From: Sphingobacterium chungjuense
Lineage (GTDB): Bacteria > Bacteroidota > Bacteroidia > Sphingobacteriales > Sphingobacteriaceae
Length of the DNA stretch: 64,000 bases
Reading direction: 5' to 3'
Assembly (NCBI RefSeq): GCF_011316935.1
Contig: NZ_WLYS01000002.1
Location: forward strand, 62,001-126,000
Shown piece by piece: positions 8,760 through 17,788 of the stretch. Made by a program: the position numbers and the translations under genes. How positions within the stretch are numbered: position 1 is the stretch's first letter; each line of letters starts with the position of its first letter. Under the pieces are notes generated by a model. It saw only the letters and a program-made list of their open reading frames with translations. It did no database searches and was not told where the DNA came from.

Positions 8760-9935
8760 ATGATAGACATATTTGACAACTATATTCTACAAAGAGAAGA
8801 ACTTTTGGCAAGAATTGCCCAAGAATTACAACTAGACAAAACTAGACTGGAGCGCATGGAGTCGGCTTATAATGCCGTTGCGGAACTGCTGAAAAAGGAT
8901 GAGGATTTTTTTGATGGCCTTATAATCGAGGTTTACGCCCAAGGCTCTAAACGAATCGGAACAACTGTACGCCCTATTAATGAGGAGGATTTTGATTTAG
9001 ATGTAGTACTCCATATTTACGATCCGTATTACAATCATACTCCAGAGCAAATCTACAATGCTTTGGTAAAAGCCCTAGAAAAACACGCTTATTACAAATC
9101 CATAATGGAAAAGAAAAAAAGATGTGTCCGCTTGAACTATAAAAGCGATTTTCACATGGATATCCTCCCTGCTTGCATGCCAAACTATTTTGAAAAGGAA
9201 ATGATAAAAATTCCGGAAAAGGCTCTCAGAAACTGGTCCTCCGGAAACCCAAAAGGATTTTCTGGTTGGTTTTTAGGAATTGCTAATTCTGTAAAAGAAC
9301 CGATGTTGAGAAAATATGCAGATGTTTTATTAGAGGCTCAAATAGAAACAGAGGAATTACCTAAAGAATTGTATCTGAAAACACCTTTACAAAGGACAGT
9401 TCAATTGCTGAAAAGATATCGGGATATCTATTTCCAGAATCGAGATTATAGGGTTTCCAGTGTTGTCATCACAACTCTGACTGCACAACTTTATCAGGGT
9501 GAAAGCTCGATTTTTGAGGCTATAGACAATATAGTGTCAAGAATTAGATCTAATTATACAGATGCTTTAAACAGAGGGTACAAATTTAAGGTTCTAAACC
9601 CGGTGAATCCGGAAGAAGATTTTACTGACTCTTGGACTAGCCAACATTACGAGAGCTTCTACAACTTTGTTACTGATTTTTACAAAAAATGGCAAAACTT
9701 GAAAGACTCTTTTGAAACCAGCAAAGAAGACTACATTGAGCTATTTGGAGAGGGTGTCTATAAGAAATCATTAAACGAGCAATTTAGAATGTTCTCGAAA
9801 TCGACTAATAATCCACTTGCCAAATCTAGTGGGTTAATCGTTGGCGGCACGGCCTATACAAATGCAAAAGGCAATATTAACACAGACACAGGATTAAAAA
9901 ATGGAGCTCATCACAATTTTGGAGGAGAATATTAG
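8760..9935 (+). CDS. CD-NTase (cGAS/DncV-like nucleotidyltransferase) of a CBASS system
   Basis: A 391-residue nucleotidyltransferase of the SMODS/CD-NTase superfamily, expected to make a cyclic oligonucleotide on phage infection. The nucleotide-binding GS motif is at 62-63 (YAQGSKRIGT), the catalytic pair at D79 and D81 (EDFDLDVVLH) and the third acidic residue at D134 (FHMDILPA). A helical C-terminal domain follows (TPLQRTVQLLKRYRDIYF near 210-228). The C-terminal tail is flexible, Gly/Asn-rich and ends FGGEY. The E2-like gene begins inside its last codons (35-bp overlap), a typical coupled arrangement. The nucleotide product cannot be told from sequence. Confidence 0.9.
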   Translation: MIDIFDNYILQREELLARIAQELQLDKTRLERMESAYNAVAELLKKDEDFFDGLIIEVYAQGSKRIGTTVRPINEEDFDLDVVLHIYDPYYNHTPEQIYNALVKALEKHAYYKSIMEKKKRCVRLNYKSDFHMDILPACMPNYFEKEMIKIPEKALRNWSSGNPKGFSGWFLGIANSVKEPMLRKYADVLLEAQIETEELPKELYLKTPLQRTVQLLKRYRDIYFQNRDYRVSSVVITTLTAQLYQGESSIFEAIDNIVSRIRSNYTDALNRGYKFKVLNPVNPEEDFTDSWTSQHYESFYNFVTDFYKKWQNLKDSFETSKEDYIELFGEGVYKKSLNEQFRMFSKSTNNPLAKSSGLIVGGTAYTNAKGNINTDTGLKNGAHHNFGGEY

Positions 9936-10341
9936 AAAAAACCACCAGAAGGACTGGTATTTATTCCTCTACGTTCAAAAGATACTTATGGAAAAATATT
10001 TCGATTGGTTAGAGCTATATATCAGTCCCAAATCAAAGTCTTTGGTAGGTAAAGGACAACTAAGTATCGGGAGCAAAAACTACAGTATCTTGCTCTCATA
10101 TTCTCCATTTCATAACCATAGATATGATAGAATATATATAGACGATAAAACTATTAAATATAATAAAGAAATCCATTTGTACGGAGATCTTTCCTTGTGT
10201 TTATATCATCCTGTGATTGATAAGCCAGCGTTTCAAATCATACCTCTTTTCAAGATTATACCGTGGATAGGCGAATGGATTGTTTTTTTTGAACAATGGA
10301 AAAAATACGGAGTTTGGTTAGGTAAAGAAATTAAACATTGA
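9901..10341 (+). CDS. E2-like ubiquitin-conjugating-fold protein (type II-short-like CBASS)
   Basis: A 146-residue protein whose C-terminal half carries the bacterial E2 signature. His92 lies in EIHLYGD, and the probable catalytic cysteine is Cys100 in LSLCLYHP. EWIVFFEQW (125-133) and GVWLGKEIKH at the end follow. Short type II CBASS systems use such an E2 to attach the CD-NTase C-terminus to targets and prime it. No E1 or JAB peptidase gene is next to it, which fits the short form. The gene overlaps the CD-NTase gene by 35 bp. The assignment rests on motif pattern only. Confidence 0.75.
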   Translation: MELITILEENIRKNHQKDWYLFLYVQKILMEKYFDWLELYISPKSKSLVGKGQLSIGSKNYSILLSYSPFHNHRYDRIYIDDKTIKYNKEIHLYGDLSLCLYHPVIDKPAFQIIPLFKIIPWIGEWIVFFEQWKKYGVWLGKEIKH

Positions 10342-10466
10342 TTTTCTGTATTGCAGAATTAGATAGATTTTGTAGCGAAAGGGTGTAATCTTAAATCTCT
10401 ACACCTCTTCATGTCACGTTTTATCTACAAATGGCGCTAATTTTTCCAATCACTTTATGCTGCGCC

Positions 10467-11651
10467 TTATTTTATAAGCTCATATACTTCGCTGGGTGGA
10501 AAGAGTAGATTTAACGCATTGGGTTTTATCTTGAATAGAGGTCCTTTTTCGACTACTCTACCTGAGCTATTTCTCTTAATTAAGTGGTCGAGGGTAATTA
10601 TTCCTTGCTCAACGAGCACGTCAAACTGGCTTACAATAGGCTTTTTGGTATGTTCAACTTTTTTGAATTGAAAATGTTCGGCACCATCAATCATTTTTGA
10701 ATCTGCAGCTATCCAGAAAGTTTCGCTATGTTTCTCTAATAATCTTTTGTGCAATACTTCTGTAGACCAGGCGACAAAGTCTCCGATAGTTCCTTTGTCA
10801 GAGTTTTCGAATAGGTATCTCACATCTGAATTCATATTGAGCTTTAACCCTTGGGGATTTCTAGCAATTGCAGAAACAGTACAATACAACTTAAAGTCAG
10901 CTCCCCTAGCATATCCAAAGTTATCCAATATTTCAGCGGAACTTTTAAACTTGCTAGCATTCCAGTCGGGCACTTGAGCAAATAGTGTCTTTCTGTTGCC
11001 ACGCTTGTCTCTAAATGATTTCAGTTCTATTCCTTTATAATCTGGATTTCGTGATGAATTGATATTGATACCCAACAATGTTTCTAACGTACGCCCTATC
11101 GATGTATCGGCTTGTAGCATGCCCGGTATAAATCCGCGACCAGCGATACTTCTAAGTTGACCTAATAATTCGTTAGCGACCTCATTGGAATCGGAATTGA
11201 TCTCCTTTACGAGCTCTTTTAGTGGATTGTGCTTCGGACCGTCAATTAGGCTCTTAAAATCTAATTGAGTTACATTTATGATAAATAGCTCCTGATCATA
11301 GTAGATGATGACTAAGATATCGTTTGGCTTGGCATGGGGCTTCAATTTGTAGACCCAAATACGAGGATCTCCGTCTTTGGTTTCCGGACGATAAAGGGAT
11401 GTCGTTGTATCGACTACCGTATCGCCTAAGATAATTTTCGAATTAATAGATACCCCATTCTGATTAGCGCCCTTACCCTGTAATTCATAATCATGAACAT
11501 CTTGTGATTTTAAATACAAGCGAACACTACCCGTGGCATCCATAATGGATTTTTTCAATCCATTTTCCGTAGGTTCGATCAAGGTAAACTCCACAGAGTT
11601 TTCTGTTAACAGCTTTACGCGTTCGAGTTCAGTAGGGGTTAATTGTCTCAT
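10467..11651 (-). CDS. MvaI/BcnI-family type II restriction endonuclease
   Basis: A 394-residue protein. The MvaI/BcnI-type core is visible: TSIGRTLETLLGI (183-195) followed by NPDYKGIELKSFR, giving D204-x4-E209-x-K211 as the PD-ExK-type active site. Characterised family members cut CC(W/S)GG-type sites as monomers, so a related C-rich target is plausible but not proven. The N-terminal 150 residues may hold the recognition module. The gene is last in the R-M operon and overlaps the HEPN-like gene by 4 bp. The protective partner is the C5 methyltransferase at 13897-16122. Confidence 0.85.
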   Translation of the reverse strand: MRQLTPTELERVKLLTENSVEFTLIEPTENGLKKSIMDATGSVRLYLKSQDVHDYELQGKGANQNGVSINSKIILGDTVVDTTTSLYRPETKDGDPRIWVYKLKPHAKPNDILVIIYYDQELFIINVTQLDFKSLIDGPKHNPLKELVKEINSDSNEVANELLGQLRSIAGRGFIPGMLQADTSIGRTLETLLGININSSRNPDYKGIELKSFRDKRGNRKTLFAQVPDWNASKFKSSAEILDNFGYARGADFKLYCTVSAIARNPQGLKLNMNSDVRYLFENSDKGTIGDFVAWSTEVLHKRLLEKHSETFWIAADSKMIDGAEHFQFKKVEHTKKPIVSQFDVLVEQGIITLDHLIKRNSSGRVVEKGPLFKIKPNALNLLFPPSEVYELIK

Positions 11652-12757
11652 TTTTTATAAAATTGGATTAAAACTTCTTTTATAAGTGGCTCAGCAAACT
11701 CTACGATAAAGTCTTCTTTATCTCGTGTCAAAATATATTCACCAATTTTAAAATGTGCGATACTACATCTAATTCTATAAATCCAGTAAGCTGTAATTGA
11801 AAGAATGAATTTATTATAGTCACCCGGTGCTACGCTAGCATGACGAGACACCGAACTAGTTGTCTTAAAAGCATCTGTATCATCGATTAATGCTTCGAAC
11901 TTAAGTTGGTCATTTAGTCGCATATTAGTTTTGGTTCCTTTCCCAAACTTTATAAATATTTCAGCACCTAACGCTTTATAAGGTCTTATCGTATTTAACT
12001 TCTCCGCGAGAGATGAGATATCATTACAATATGACGTTAATAAATCCGTCAACCTTTCTAACTCACTTCGATTGTATTCATTCAATAGATCACCTATCGT
12101 ATTACTTTCGTTAGGAATATTTAACTGTTTAATTTTCTTGATTAGGCCGTAATCAAACTCAAGTTCCAGTAAGTGGTAGAATTTCAGAAACCTTTCGAAT
12201 GCCGATTTCTGTTCCAAGGCCCTATAGATACTATCTTTTGCATAGTCATCAAGGCTTTTCAATTCCTCTCCTATTTCGATAACTGGGACTTCCTTGGTAT
12301 GATAATTAATAACTGAGGCATTTTCCGAGAGCTTGAAACCACCCCAAACAACTGATGTTTCACTATATTTAACATGAAATTCGTCGACGTAATCCGTATG
12401 TACTAACAGGTAGTCATTCTTAAATGTATATTCAGATAATGCTAAATCAGTTGGCTCACATTCGGCTAAAAATATATAAAACGATGAATCGCTCAAAGAT
12501 GCAATTGTATACGTTTGATTTTTCAAATAAAAGATATCTCCGATAGGTAAACCAGCCAGTTTGATGGAAGTATTAATTACAGATTTTTGATACGATTTAT
12601 TAAGTAATTCAATTTTATGAATTACCGAATTATCAAGCTGGAGAAAACTTAAGGAATTGGAATATTTATATTCACTAAAGGTAGCTAATGAATTTATCTG
12701 GAGAACATCAGATAAATTATCGTTTATTTCAACAATAGTCATACTATTGAGCAGCAA
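11648..12757 (-). CDS. HEPN-like protein within the R-M operon
   Basis: A 369-residue protein, mostly unrecognised. The C-terminal helical region contains RCSIAH (R330-x4-H335) in a context (AYWIYRIRCSIAHFKIGEY) that looks like the catalytic loop of HEPN RNases and of the MAE_28990/MAE_18760-like HEPN family. The N-terminal half is beta-rich. It overlaps the DGQHR-like gene by 14 bp and the endonuclease gene by 4 bp, so it is an integral part of the operon. It may be a toxin arm or a specificity or assembly factor; activity is not shown. Confidence 0.6.
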   Translation of the reverse strand: MLLNSMTIVEINDNLSDVLQINSLATFSEYKYSNSLSFLQLDNSVIHKIELLNKSYQKSVINTSIKLAGLPIGDIFYLKNQTYTIASLSDSSFYIFLAECEPTDLALSEYTFKNDYLLVHTDYVDEFHVKYSETSVVWGGFKLSENASVINYHTKEVPVIEIGEELKSLDDYAKDSIYRALEQKSAFERFLKFYHLLELEFDYGLIKKIKQLNIPNESNTIGDLLNEYNRSELERLTDLLTSYCNDISSLAEKLNTIRPYKALGAEIFIKFGKGTKTNMRLNDQLKFEALIDDTDAFKTTSSVSRHASVAPGDYNKFILSITAYWIYRIRCSIAHFKIGEYILTRDKEDFIVEFAEPLIKEVLIQFYKK

Positions 12758-13877
12758 TCTTTAAGCACTCAATAAATGTTTCTTCCCCCTCGTTCATAAA
12801 ATATTCTCTGAATCCATCCATAATGGTCTTTCTTAGAGCAATACCGACGTTACTTTTCTTGGGGTCTATTCCCCCCTTAACGTCTTTAAAGACACCTAAA
12901 CCTAATATATCGTTACCAACTTCTGCACCTCTTAAATCAAACAATAGCTTATCTAATGCAATATCCATCCTTTTCTCTCTTTTTTCATCAATTTTAAACT
13001 TAGAAACGGCAGCAAAAAAAGCTTTCATCGTATTTTCTTCGCTAAGCCAGTTTTTAAAATTACCTAAGAAGTCATCGCCGTTATAAATTCGATAAACTTC
13101 AAAATCTATTTCACAATATCTTTGCAAGTATTTCTTGAATGAAGTATAGTTTTCATTTAACTCCTTCTCGGTGGAGGACAGGACGTCGTCTTCATTCAAT
13201 TTTTTTACTACCAAATTGTCCCTATCAATCTCAGCACTCTTCGTTAAAAAACTGTAATAGGAATTTACTATCTTATCAAATGCAAATTTTTTGGGTTTAC
13301 TTCGAATTTGATTCTCCTTTTCTAGATACAATTCTAATCCTTGAACATCATTCGCTAAATTCTTTTTTAGAGTTATAAACAGCAATTCTACCTGATGCCT
13401 CATAGACATCTGTCTTTGACCAGAATTAAGAACTATAAGCCTATATATTAAATGGTCTATATTCTCCTCAAACCAAATTTCCAAAAGTAATTTTTGTCCA
13501 TCTTTAAATTCTGTGTTTTCTCTTATTAAATCGTCAATTATATAGGTTCTTTGTAACCCATCTAAGATATAAATTTCATTTTCTTGACTAAGCAAATCGG
13601 CTACTCCACTGTAATCTCCCCTATCGATTAGCTCATAATACTTTTCAACTTCGGAAAATTCTATTGCTAAAGTAATCCCTGGTAATAATGCTCCCTGCTT
13701 TATATCATTTTTTAGCCTAATGTATTTTTTGGGGTCAACTCTTTTGCGCTGAATTTCAAATTTATCGAAATCTTCACCTACCAATGCTAAATAATCTTTA
13801 ATAAGGATTTCAGCATACAAGACATTTGTTTCTGTTCTTAGATCTTTAGTTCTACCTATAATTTTTAAGCTGTTCAT
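12744..13877 (-). CDS. DGQHR/ParB-like (DUF262-like) protein within the R-M operon
   Basis: A 377-residue protein. The core motif IYILDGLQRTYII (D106-G-L-Q-R110), followed by VLNSGQRQMSMRHQVELLF near 160, matches the ParB/Srx-fold layout of DGQHR and DUF262 proteins. The N-terminal part includes KYIRLKNDIKQGALLPGI, the usual strand-helix before the core. Such proteins occur in phosphorothioation, BREX-like and restriction operons and often act as NTP-dependent regulators or nucleases. It begins 19 bp after the methyltransferase stop and overlaps the HEPN-like gene by 14 bp. Confidence 0.68.
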   Translation of the reverse strand: MNSLKIIGRTKDLRTETNVLYAEILIKDYLALVGEDFDKFEIQRKRVDPKKYIRLKNDIKQGALLPGITLAIEFSEVEKYYELIDRGDYSGVADLLSQENEIYILDGLQRTYIIDDLIRENTEFKDGQKLLLEIWFEENIDHLIYRLIVLNSGQRQMSMRHQVELLFITLKKNLANDVQGLELYLEKENQIRSKPKKFAFDKIVNSYYSFLTKSAEIDRDNLVVKKLNEDDVLSSTEKELNENYTSFKKYLQRYCEIDFEVYRIYNGDDFLGNFKNWLSEENTMKAFFAAVSKFKIDEKREKRMDIALDKLLFDLRGAEVGNDILGLGVFKDVKGGIDPKKSNVGIALRKTIMDGFREYFMNEGEETFIECLKIAAQ

Positions 13878-13896
13878 AACTTTAATCGTAATTATA

Positions 13897-16122
13897 TCAA
13901 TCTATGTGGTTTAAAATTTCTAATGCTACGGCTCTGGCCATTAAAGGCGGCACCGCATTGCCGACCAAACTGTATTGAGGAACTTCAAACTTCCGCTTGT
14001 TTCCGCCTGTTGAACGCTTTCCTTGAAAAACAAAGCTATCATCGAAGGATTGCAAACGGGCCATCTCTCGAACGGTTAAAGCTCGTGGGCTTGCGTAGTG
14101 CACGTAATCATCTGGAATGGTCATTACCGTTGGGCTTATGCCGTCCGCCTTCAACACATTGTAATTTCTTTTTTCAGAGCTCAGTCCTACTTTCTTCAAC
14201 TCTTCCTTTGCCTCATCATAGTTGCCAGCATGTAGGATCACATCTAGACGCTTAACTACATCCTGATTTTGCTTGCTTGTTTTATGATTTTGTAATGGCG
14301 CCACCACATGTGTTAACGTATTTTCTAATTCGGTGAAATTCCTAACATAGAAAGGATTTTTAGCCGTCTTAAATCGTCCGTTCAGCCTTCCCGCTTTAGA
14401 CCATTCTGCATATGTCAGACCGCTTTCTGTATTCGGCTTGCCGTCGATCGTACGTTTTTTCACTAACGCACTCATCTTAGCCGAATTACCATTATACTTA
14501 GCCTTTAAATCGACGTGCTCATAATTAAATTTTTCCTCATCATTTCCCAAAAAATCTAAATCATACAAGGCTTCAAAAACAGTGACCTTTTCATATTTAG
14601 AGACAGTAGCCGGCACTGTCTTTATCAGCTTCTGATCTTTTCGGCAGCCTATAAATAATACTCGTTCCCGATTTTGAGGAACGCCGTAATCGGAGGCTAA
14701 TGCGACGAAAGGTTGGTCAATATTATACAAACGAATATGCGACAAAATATCATTCAGCTGATGCTCTGAATTTTGGCTTTTTGCTATTTTCGTCAATCCT
14801 TGCACACACTCATCAAAGGAATAATTATAGATTTCGAGTGCTAAAATGATATCCGCAATATCTCCCTTGAAAGCTGGTGCTGGGCTCAGTCGTTCAAACG
14901 AATCGTGTATCTCCTGTATTATATTGGTAGGCTCGATGGCTACCAAAAAATCATCAAATTTAGCCGCGAAGAAATCCTGATCCAGATCACTGTAGTTTTT
15001 CTCTTGAATAACTTTTTTACGAACGTATTGCAACTCCTTTGCTCGCTTTAGCAGCTTAAACCCATTACGAATGGTGGCTAAGTTTGGATCAGTCTTACTG
15101 GTTTTGTAGTCAGCAATCTTTGGGGTGAGAATCCTAAATCTGTTCTCCACACCTTGTATATAACTCTCTCTAATCGCATCCAGGTCCTTGTCTATCGCCT
15201 TTTCAAAGTTGAGCCGCTGTAAATAGCAGTCTAATATAAATTGATCGGAAGTGCTCGCTTTCTTCAACGTAGCCACAAAACTTATCAATTGATGAAATTC
15301 CTTTAAATCGATAATCGATCTAATTTCCTGTAAAATCATCTCTTTGATCTTCCCGCCTTCTTTTGTCAAGATGCCTTTCACATTTTCCATCACAAAATAT
15401 TTTGGACGAAGAATCTTAATGACATTCAAATAGTGGGCAAATAAATCATCTTTCTTATCAAATTTTTTCCGCTTTCCTGCCAAACTAAAACTCTGACATG
15501 GCGGACCTCCACACACGACATCTATTGTTTGTCCGCTAACCTTTGCCATGAGGTTATCTATAAAGTCCGGTTCGGTGATATCTTGTCTCAGAAACTCGGC
15601 ATCCATACCTAATTGATAGTTGTACCTCGCTAAGTGTGTTAGTTCACAATTATCATTGATATCATTGGCTAATCTAAAATCATAGTATTTATGCGCTGTT
15701 TCTGCTTGTAAAAAGCCTTCGCTAAACCCTCCCGCGCCAGCGAACAAATCGATAAACGCTATTTTTTCCATTTTATGGTATTTAACGGACTCTTCAAGCG
15801 AGATCTTGATGTCGTTATTCTCTTTCCTACTTTCCGTCAGATTTGTTATTAAGTCTTTTATGTTTTTATCCGTCAGTACTGAATGAGGAGTTTTTTCTAT
15901 ATGCTTTTCGACTTCACTTTTTAGAAATGACAAGTATTTATTGATGACTAAAAATGACTGATCAGTATGCTTGACCACTTGATTTTTGCTATCCCAGTTT
16001 TCTTTTAAAACCTTCTCCCCCGTCGACACCTTAATCTTCAAATCCTTTTGCCGAATCACCAAATGGATTGGACAATAGTTTAGCTTATCTGCCCGGTCTA
16101 AATAGTATTTTACACTCATCAT
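13897..16122 (-). CDS. C5-cytosine DNA methyltransferase with integrase-like N-terminal arm domain
   Basis: A 741-residue protein. From about residue 118 it is a C5 methyltransferase: the SAM loop FAGAGGFSEG (127-136), catalytic Cys209 in GGPPCQSF, ENV (246-248), YGVPQNRERVLFIG (motif VIII) and GNAVPP (motif X) near the C-terminus. A large helical insert lies between motifs IV and VIII. The first 90 or so residues (KYYLDRADKLNYCPIHLVIR, then STGEKVLKENWD) look like the arm-type DNA-binding domain of Bacteroidetes tyrosine integrases. The MEKIAFIDLF methionine (residue 118, genomic 15771) may be the ancestral methyltransferase start. It protects DNA from the MvaI/BcnI-type nuclease downstream. 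Confidence 0.85.
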   Translation of the reverse strand: MMSVKYYLDRADKLNYCPIHLVIRQKDLKIKVSTGEKVLKENWDSKNQVVKHTDQSFLVINKYLSFLKSEVEKHIEKTPHSVLTDKNIKDLITNLTESRKENNDIKISLEESVKYHKMEKIAFIDLFAGAGGFSEGFLQAETAHKYYDFRLANDINDNCELTHLARYNYQLGMDAEFLRQDITEPDFIDNLMAKVSGQTIDVVCGGPPCQSFSLAGKRKKFDKKDDLFAHYLNVIKILRPKYFVMENVKGILTKEGGKIKEMILQEIRSIIDLKEFHQLISFVATLKKASTSDQFILDCYLQRLNFEKAIDKDLDAIRESYIQGVENRFRILTPKIADYKTSKTDPNLATIRNGFKLLKRAKELQYVRKKVIQEKNYSDLDQDFFAAKFDDFLVAIEPTNIIQEIHDSFERLSPAPAFKGDIADIILALEIYNYSFDECVQGLTKIAKSQNSEHQLNDILSHIRLYNIDQPFVALASDYGVPQNRERVLFIGCRKDQKLIKTVPATVSKYEKVTVFEALYDLDFLGNDEEKFNYEHVDLKAKYNGNSAKMSALVKKRTIDGKPNTESGLTYAEWSKAGRLNGRFKTAKNPFYVRNFTELENTLTHVVAPLQNHKTSKQNQDVVKRLDVILHAGNYDEAKEELKKVGLSSEKRNYNVLKADGISPTVMTIPDDYVHYASPRALTVREMARLQSFDDSFVFQGKRSTGGNKRKFEVPQYSLVGNAVPPLMARAVALEILNHID

Positions 16123-16138
16123 ATCTCGCTCGCTTATA

Positions 16139-16160
16139 TTACGGACAAATTTACGGACAA
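16139..16160. repeat. Tandem direct repeat TTACGGACAA upstream of the arm-domain methyltransferase
   Basis: TTACGGACAA occurs at 16139-16148 and again at 16151-16160 with a 2-bp spacer. The repeat lies 16 bp upstream of the start codon of the methyltransferase that has an integrase-type arm domain, so it could be an arm-type binding site or an operator for that protein. Confidence 0.6.
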
Positions 16161-16179
16161 TACTTTATGCGTGTATATT

Positions 16180-16857
16180 TTATTTAAAATTTAAGTGATT
16201 TTTTAACATCTGACCGATTTCGTTTCTTGTTTCTTTCTTATTATGCCCTCTCGCCGAAAAATGCGGAACAGCCAGAATGGCACGCCCATTCCATTGGCCA
16301 GATTTTGTAATTCGGTCTATTTGTTCGATATCCGTAACTCCAATTTTTTTAAGCCACAATTTATCAGAAGAGAAAATCAATATATTTTTAGGATCCAGTA
16401 TTTCGATCATCTCCTTGGTTTTCTCTACACAGTAGGTTTCTATCTCGTCACTCAATATAGTTAGGTCGCTAGAGCCAACCGTATTAAAGTATATCGCGTT
16501 CATCATGACTGAGTTTTGTAACACCGTAAAGAGTTGTTCATCGTGAAACATTTCCCTGAACTTGCGACGTGTTGATTGCATCCCATCTTCCCAGCCTTTA
16601 CCTCCTTCCACGAGTAAATTTTCCGTGTAATGAATGCTATGTGGCAGTCTTTTGCTTTGCTTATTATTGGATAGGTAATCTGTATATTTTCCATTACTCC
16701 CAGGGTTAATCCCTACAATAAGTAATTCCGGATTGGAGATTATTTTGGTTTGAAAGGCATAAAAGTCTAAATCTGCTTTGATCGCAAACCCATGACAGCG
16801 ATCGGTCACTTCCTGTAGCCAGCGTTCTATTTTATCGTTAAATTCGGTCATTGTCAT
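16180..16857 (-). CDS. Uracil-DNA glycosylase superfamily-like protein
   Basis: A 225-residue protein with the fold signature of the uracil-DNA glycosylase superfamily: LLIVGINPGSNGKYTDYL (GINPG at 49-53) and, near the C-terminus, ILAVPHFSARGHN, the position of the motif II His loop. Family members remove uracil, thymine or other damaged bases. It lies just upstream of a C5 methyltransferase gene; 5-methylcytosine deaminates to thymine, so a Vsr-like mismatch-repair role is attractive. Its start overlaps the stop of the upstream unknown gene by 4 bp, so the pair is coupled. Substrate is unproven. Confidence 0.7.
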   Translation of the reverse strand: MTMTEFNDKIERWLQEVTDRCHGFAIKADLDFYAFQTKIISNPELLIVGINPGSNGKYTDYLSNNKQSKRLPHSIHYTENLLVEGGKGWEDGMQSTRRKFREMFHDEQLFTVLQNSVMMNAIYFNTVGSSDLTILSDEIETYCVEKTKEMIEILDPKNILIFSSDKLWLKKIGVTDIEQIDRITKSGQWNGRAILAVPHFSARGHNKKETRNEIGQMLKNHLNFK

Positions 16858-17603
16858 ACTAATTTTATCCCTTGAACTTCTTTAAAAATCTGATGATCAG
16901 CCATAGAGAACAGCAACATCTCTACCGTCCAGATCGGCTGCTCAATGAGTACATATTGATGCAAATATTTAATCAGCTTACAATACGTGAAATACGCTTG
17001 ATCTCGCGTAAAAAGTAATGGCGTAATGCTATAATTGTTGGGTATTTGCAGAATCCTGTCCTTGTATTTTAATGCGATGATCGTGTTGAGGTCAAACAAC
17101 TTCAACTTGGCGTTTCTGCTATCGGGCATTGGAAAAAATCGAGGTTCTGCTATGTCAGCTTTTAATATCAACCAGTTAAATGTGTAAACCGTTCGAGAAT
17201 CGTAAACGAAATAGTTCTCTGCATCGCTAAATGAGCCTATTTTAGACAAAGAGGAGATGACGGAAAATAAATCTGTAGTAAGCCTGTTAGAATGAAGAGA
17301 ATATAAAAACTTGGAGATTCTTGCCGTATTTTTTTGAGACCTCTTGAAGCTACCAATCCCTCCCCAGATGTTAATAATCCAGTAATATTGGTCTTCGGTA
17401 AGTACCAAATTGCTTTGCATGATGTGCTCCCGCAATGTATTAATCATCTCAACGGAAGTAGTGAATTCTCTTCTGTGACGCCCTAAGGTTCCAAAAATTT
17501 CGAGATCTAAATGTGGATAGTCCGCGTATTGATTTAAGATGCTGGTGTGGTCATATTTGAGAAGCTCACTTTTGATGGCGTCGAAAATTTTATGGTGATG
17601 CAT
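16854..17603 (-). CDS. Unknown protein coupled to the glycosylase-like gene
   Basis: A 249-residue protein that I do not recognise with confidence. Motif-like stretches include YWIINIWGGIGSFKRSQKN (near 98-116) and ENYFVYDSRTVYTFNWLIL (near 149-167). A mostly helical fold with a GIGS turn and a VYDSR element loosely resembles helix-hairpin-helix DNA glycosylases, but I cannot place a catalytic Lys/Asp. It ends within the start of the uracil-DNA-glycosylase-like gene (ATGA overlap), so the two probably act together, possibly in base repair linked to the R-M system. Confidence 0.6.
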   Translation of the reverse strand: MHHHKIFDAIKSELLKYDHTSILNQYADYPHLDLEIFGTLGRHRREFTTSVEMINTLREHIMQSNLVLTEDQYYWIINIWGGIGSFKRSQKNTARISKFLYSLHSNRLTTDLFSVISSLSKIGSFSDAENYFVYDSRTVYTFNWLILKADIAEPRFFPMPDSRNAKLKLFDLNTIIALKYKDRILQIPNNYSITPLLFTRDQAYFTYCKLIKYLHQYVLIEQPIWTVEMLLFSMADHQIFKEVQGIKLV

Positions 17604-17788
17604 GTTCTCTAGTTAGCTAAAAATTGTGTTTGGTGTAGATGCTAAAACCCTCAAGCGATTGATCGCCGTTATTTCAACTGACAAGTTTAGTGAATAAAAG
17701 AATATTCTACTTACGGAAAACCGTATTTTTAAAAAGAGTCTCAAACATCTTGATCCAAATTTGTATCATCTGCTTTAATGGATAACGA

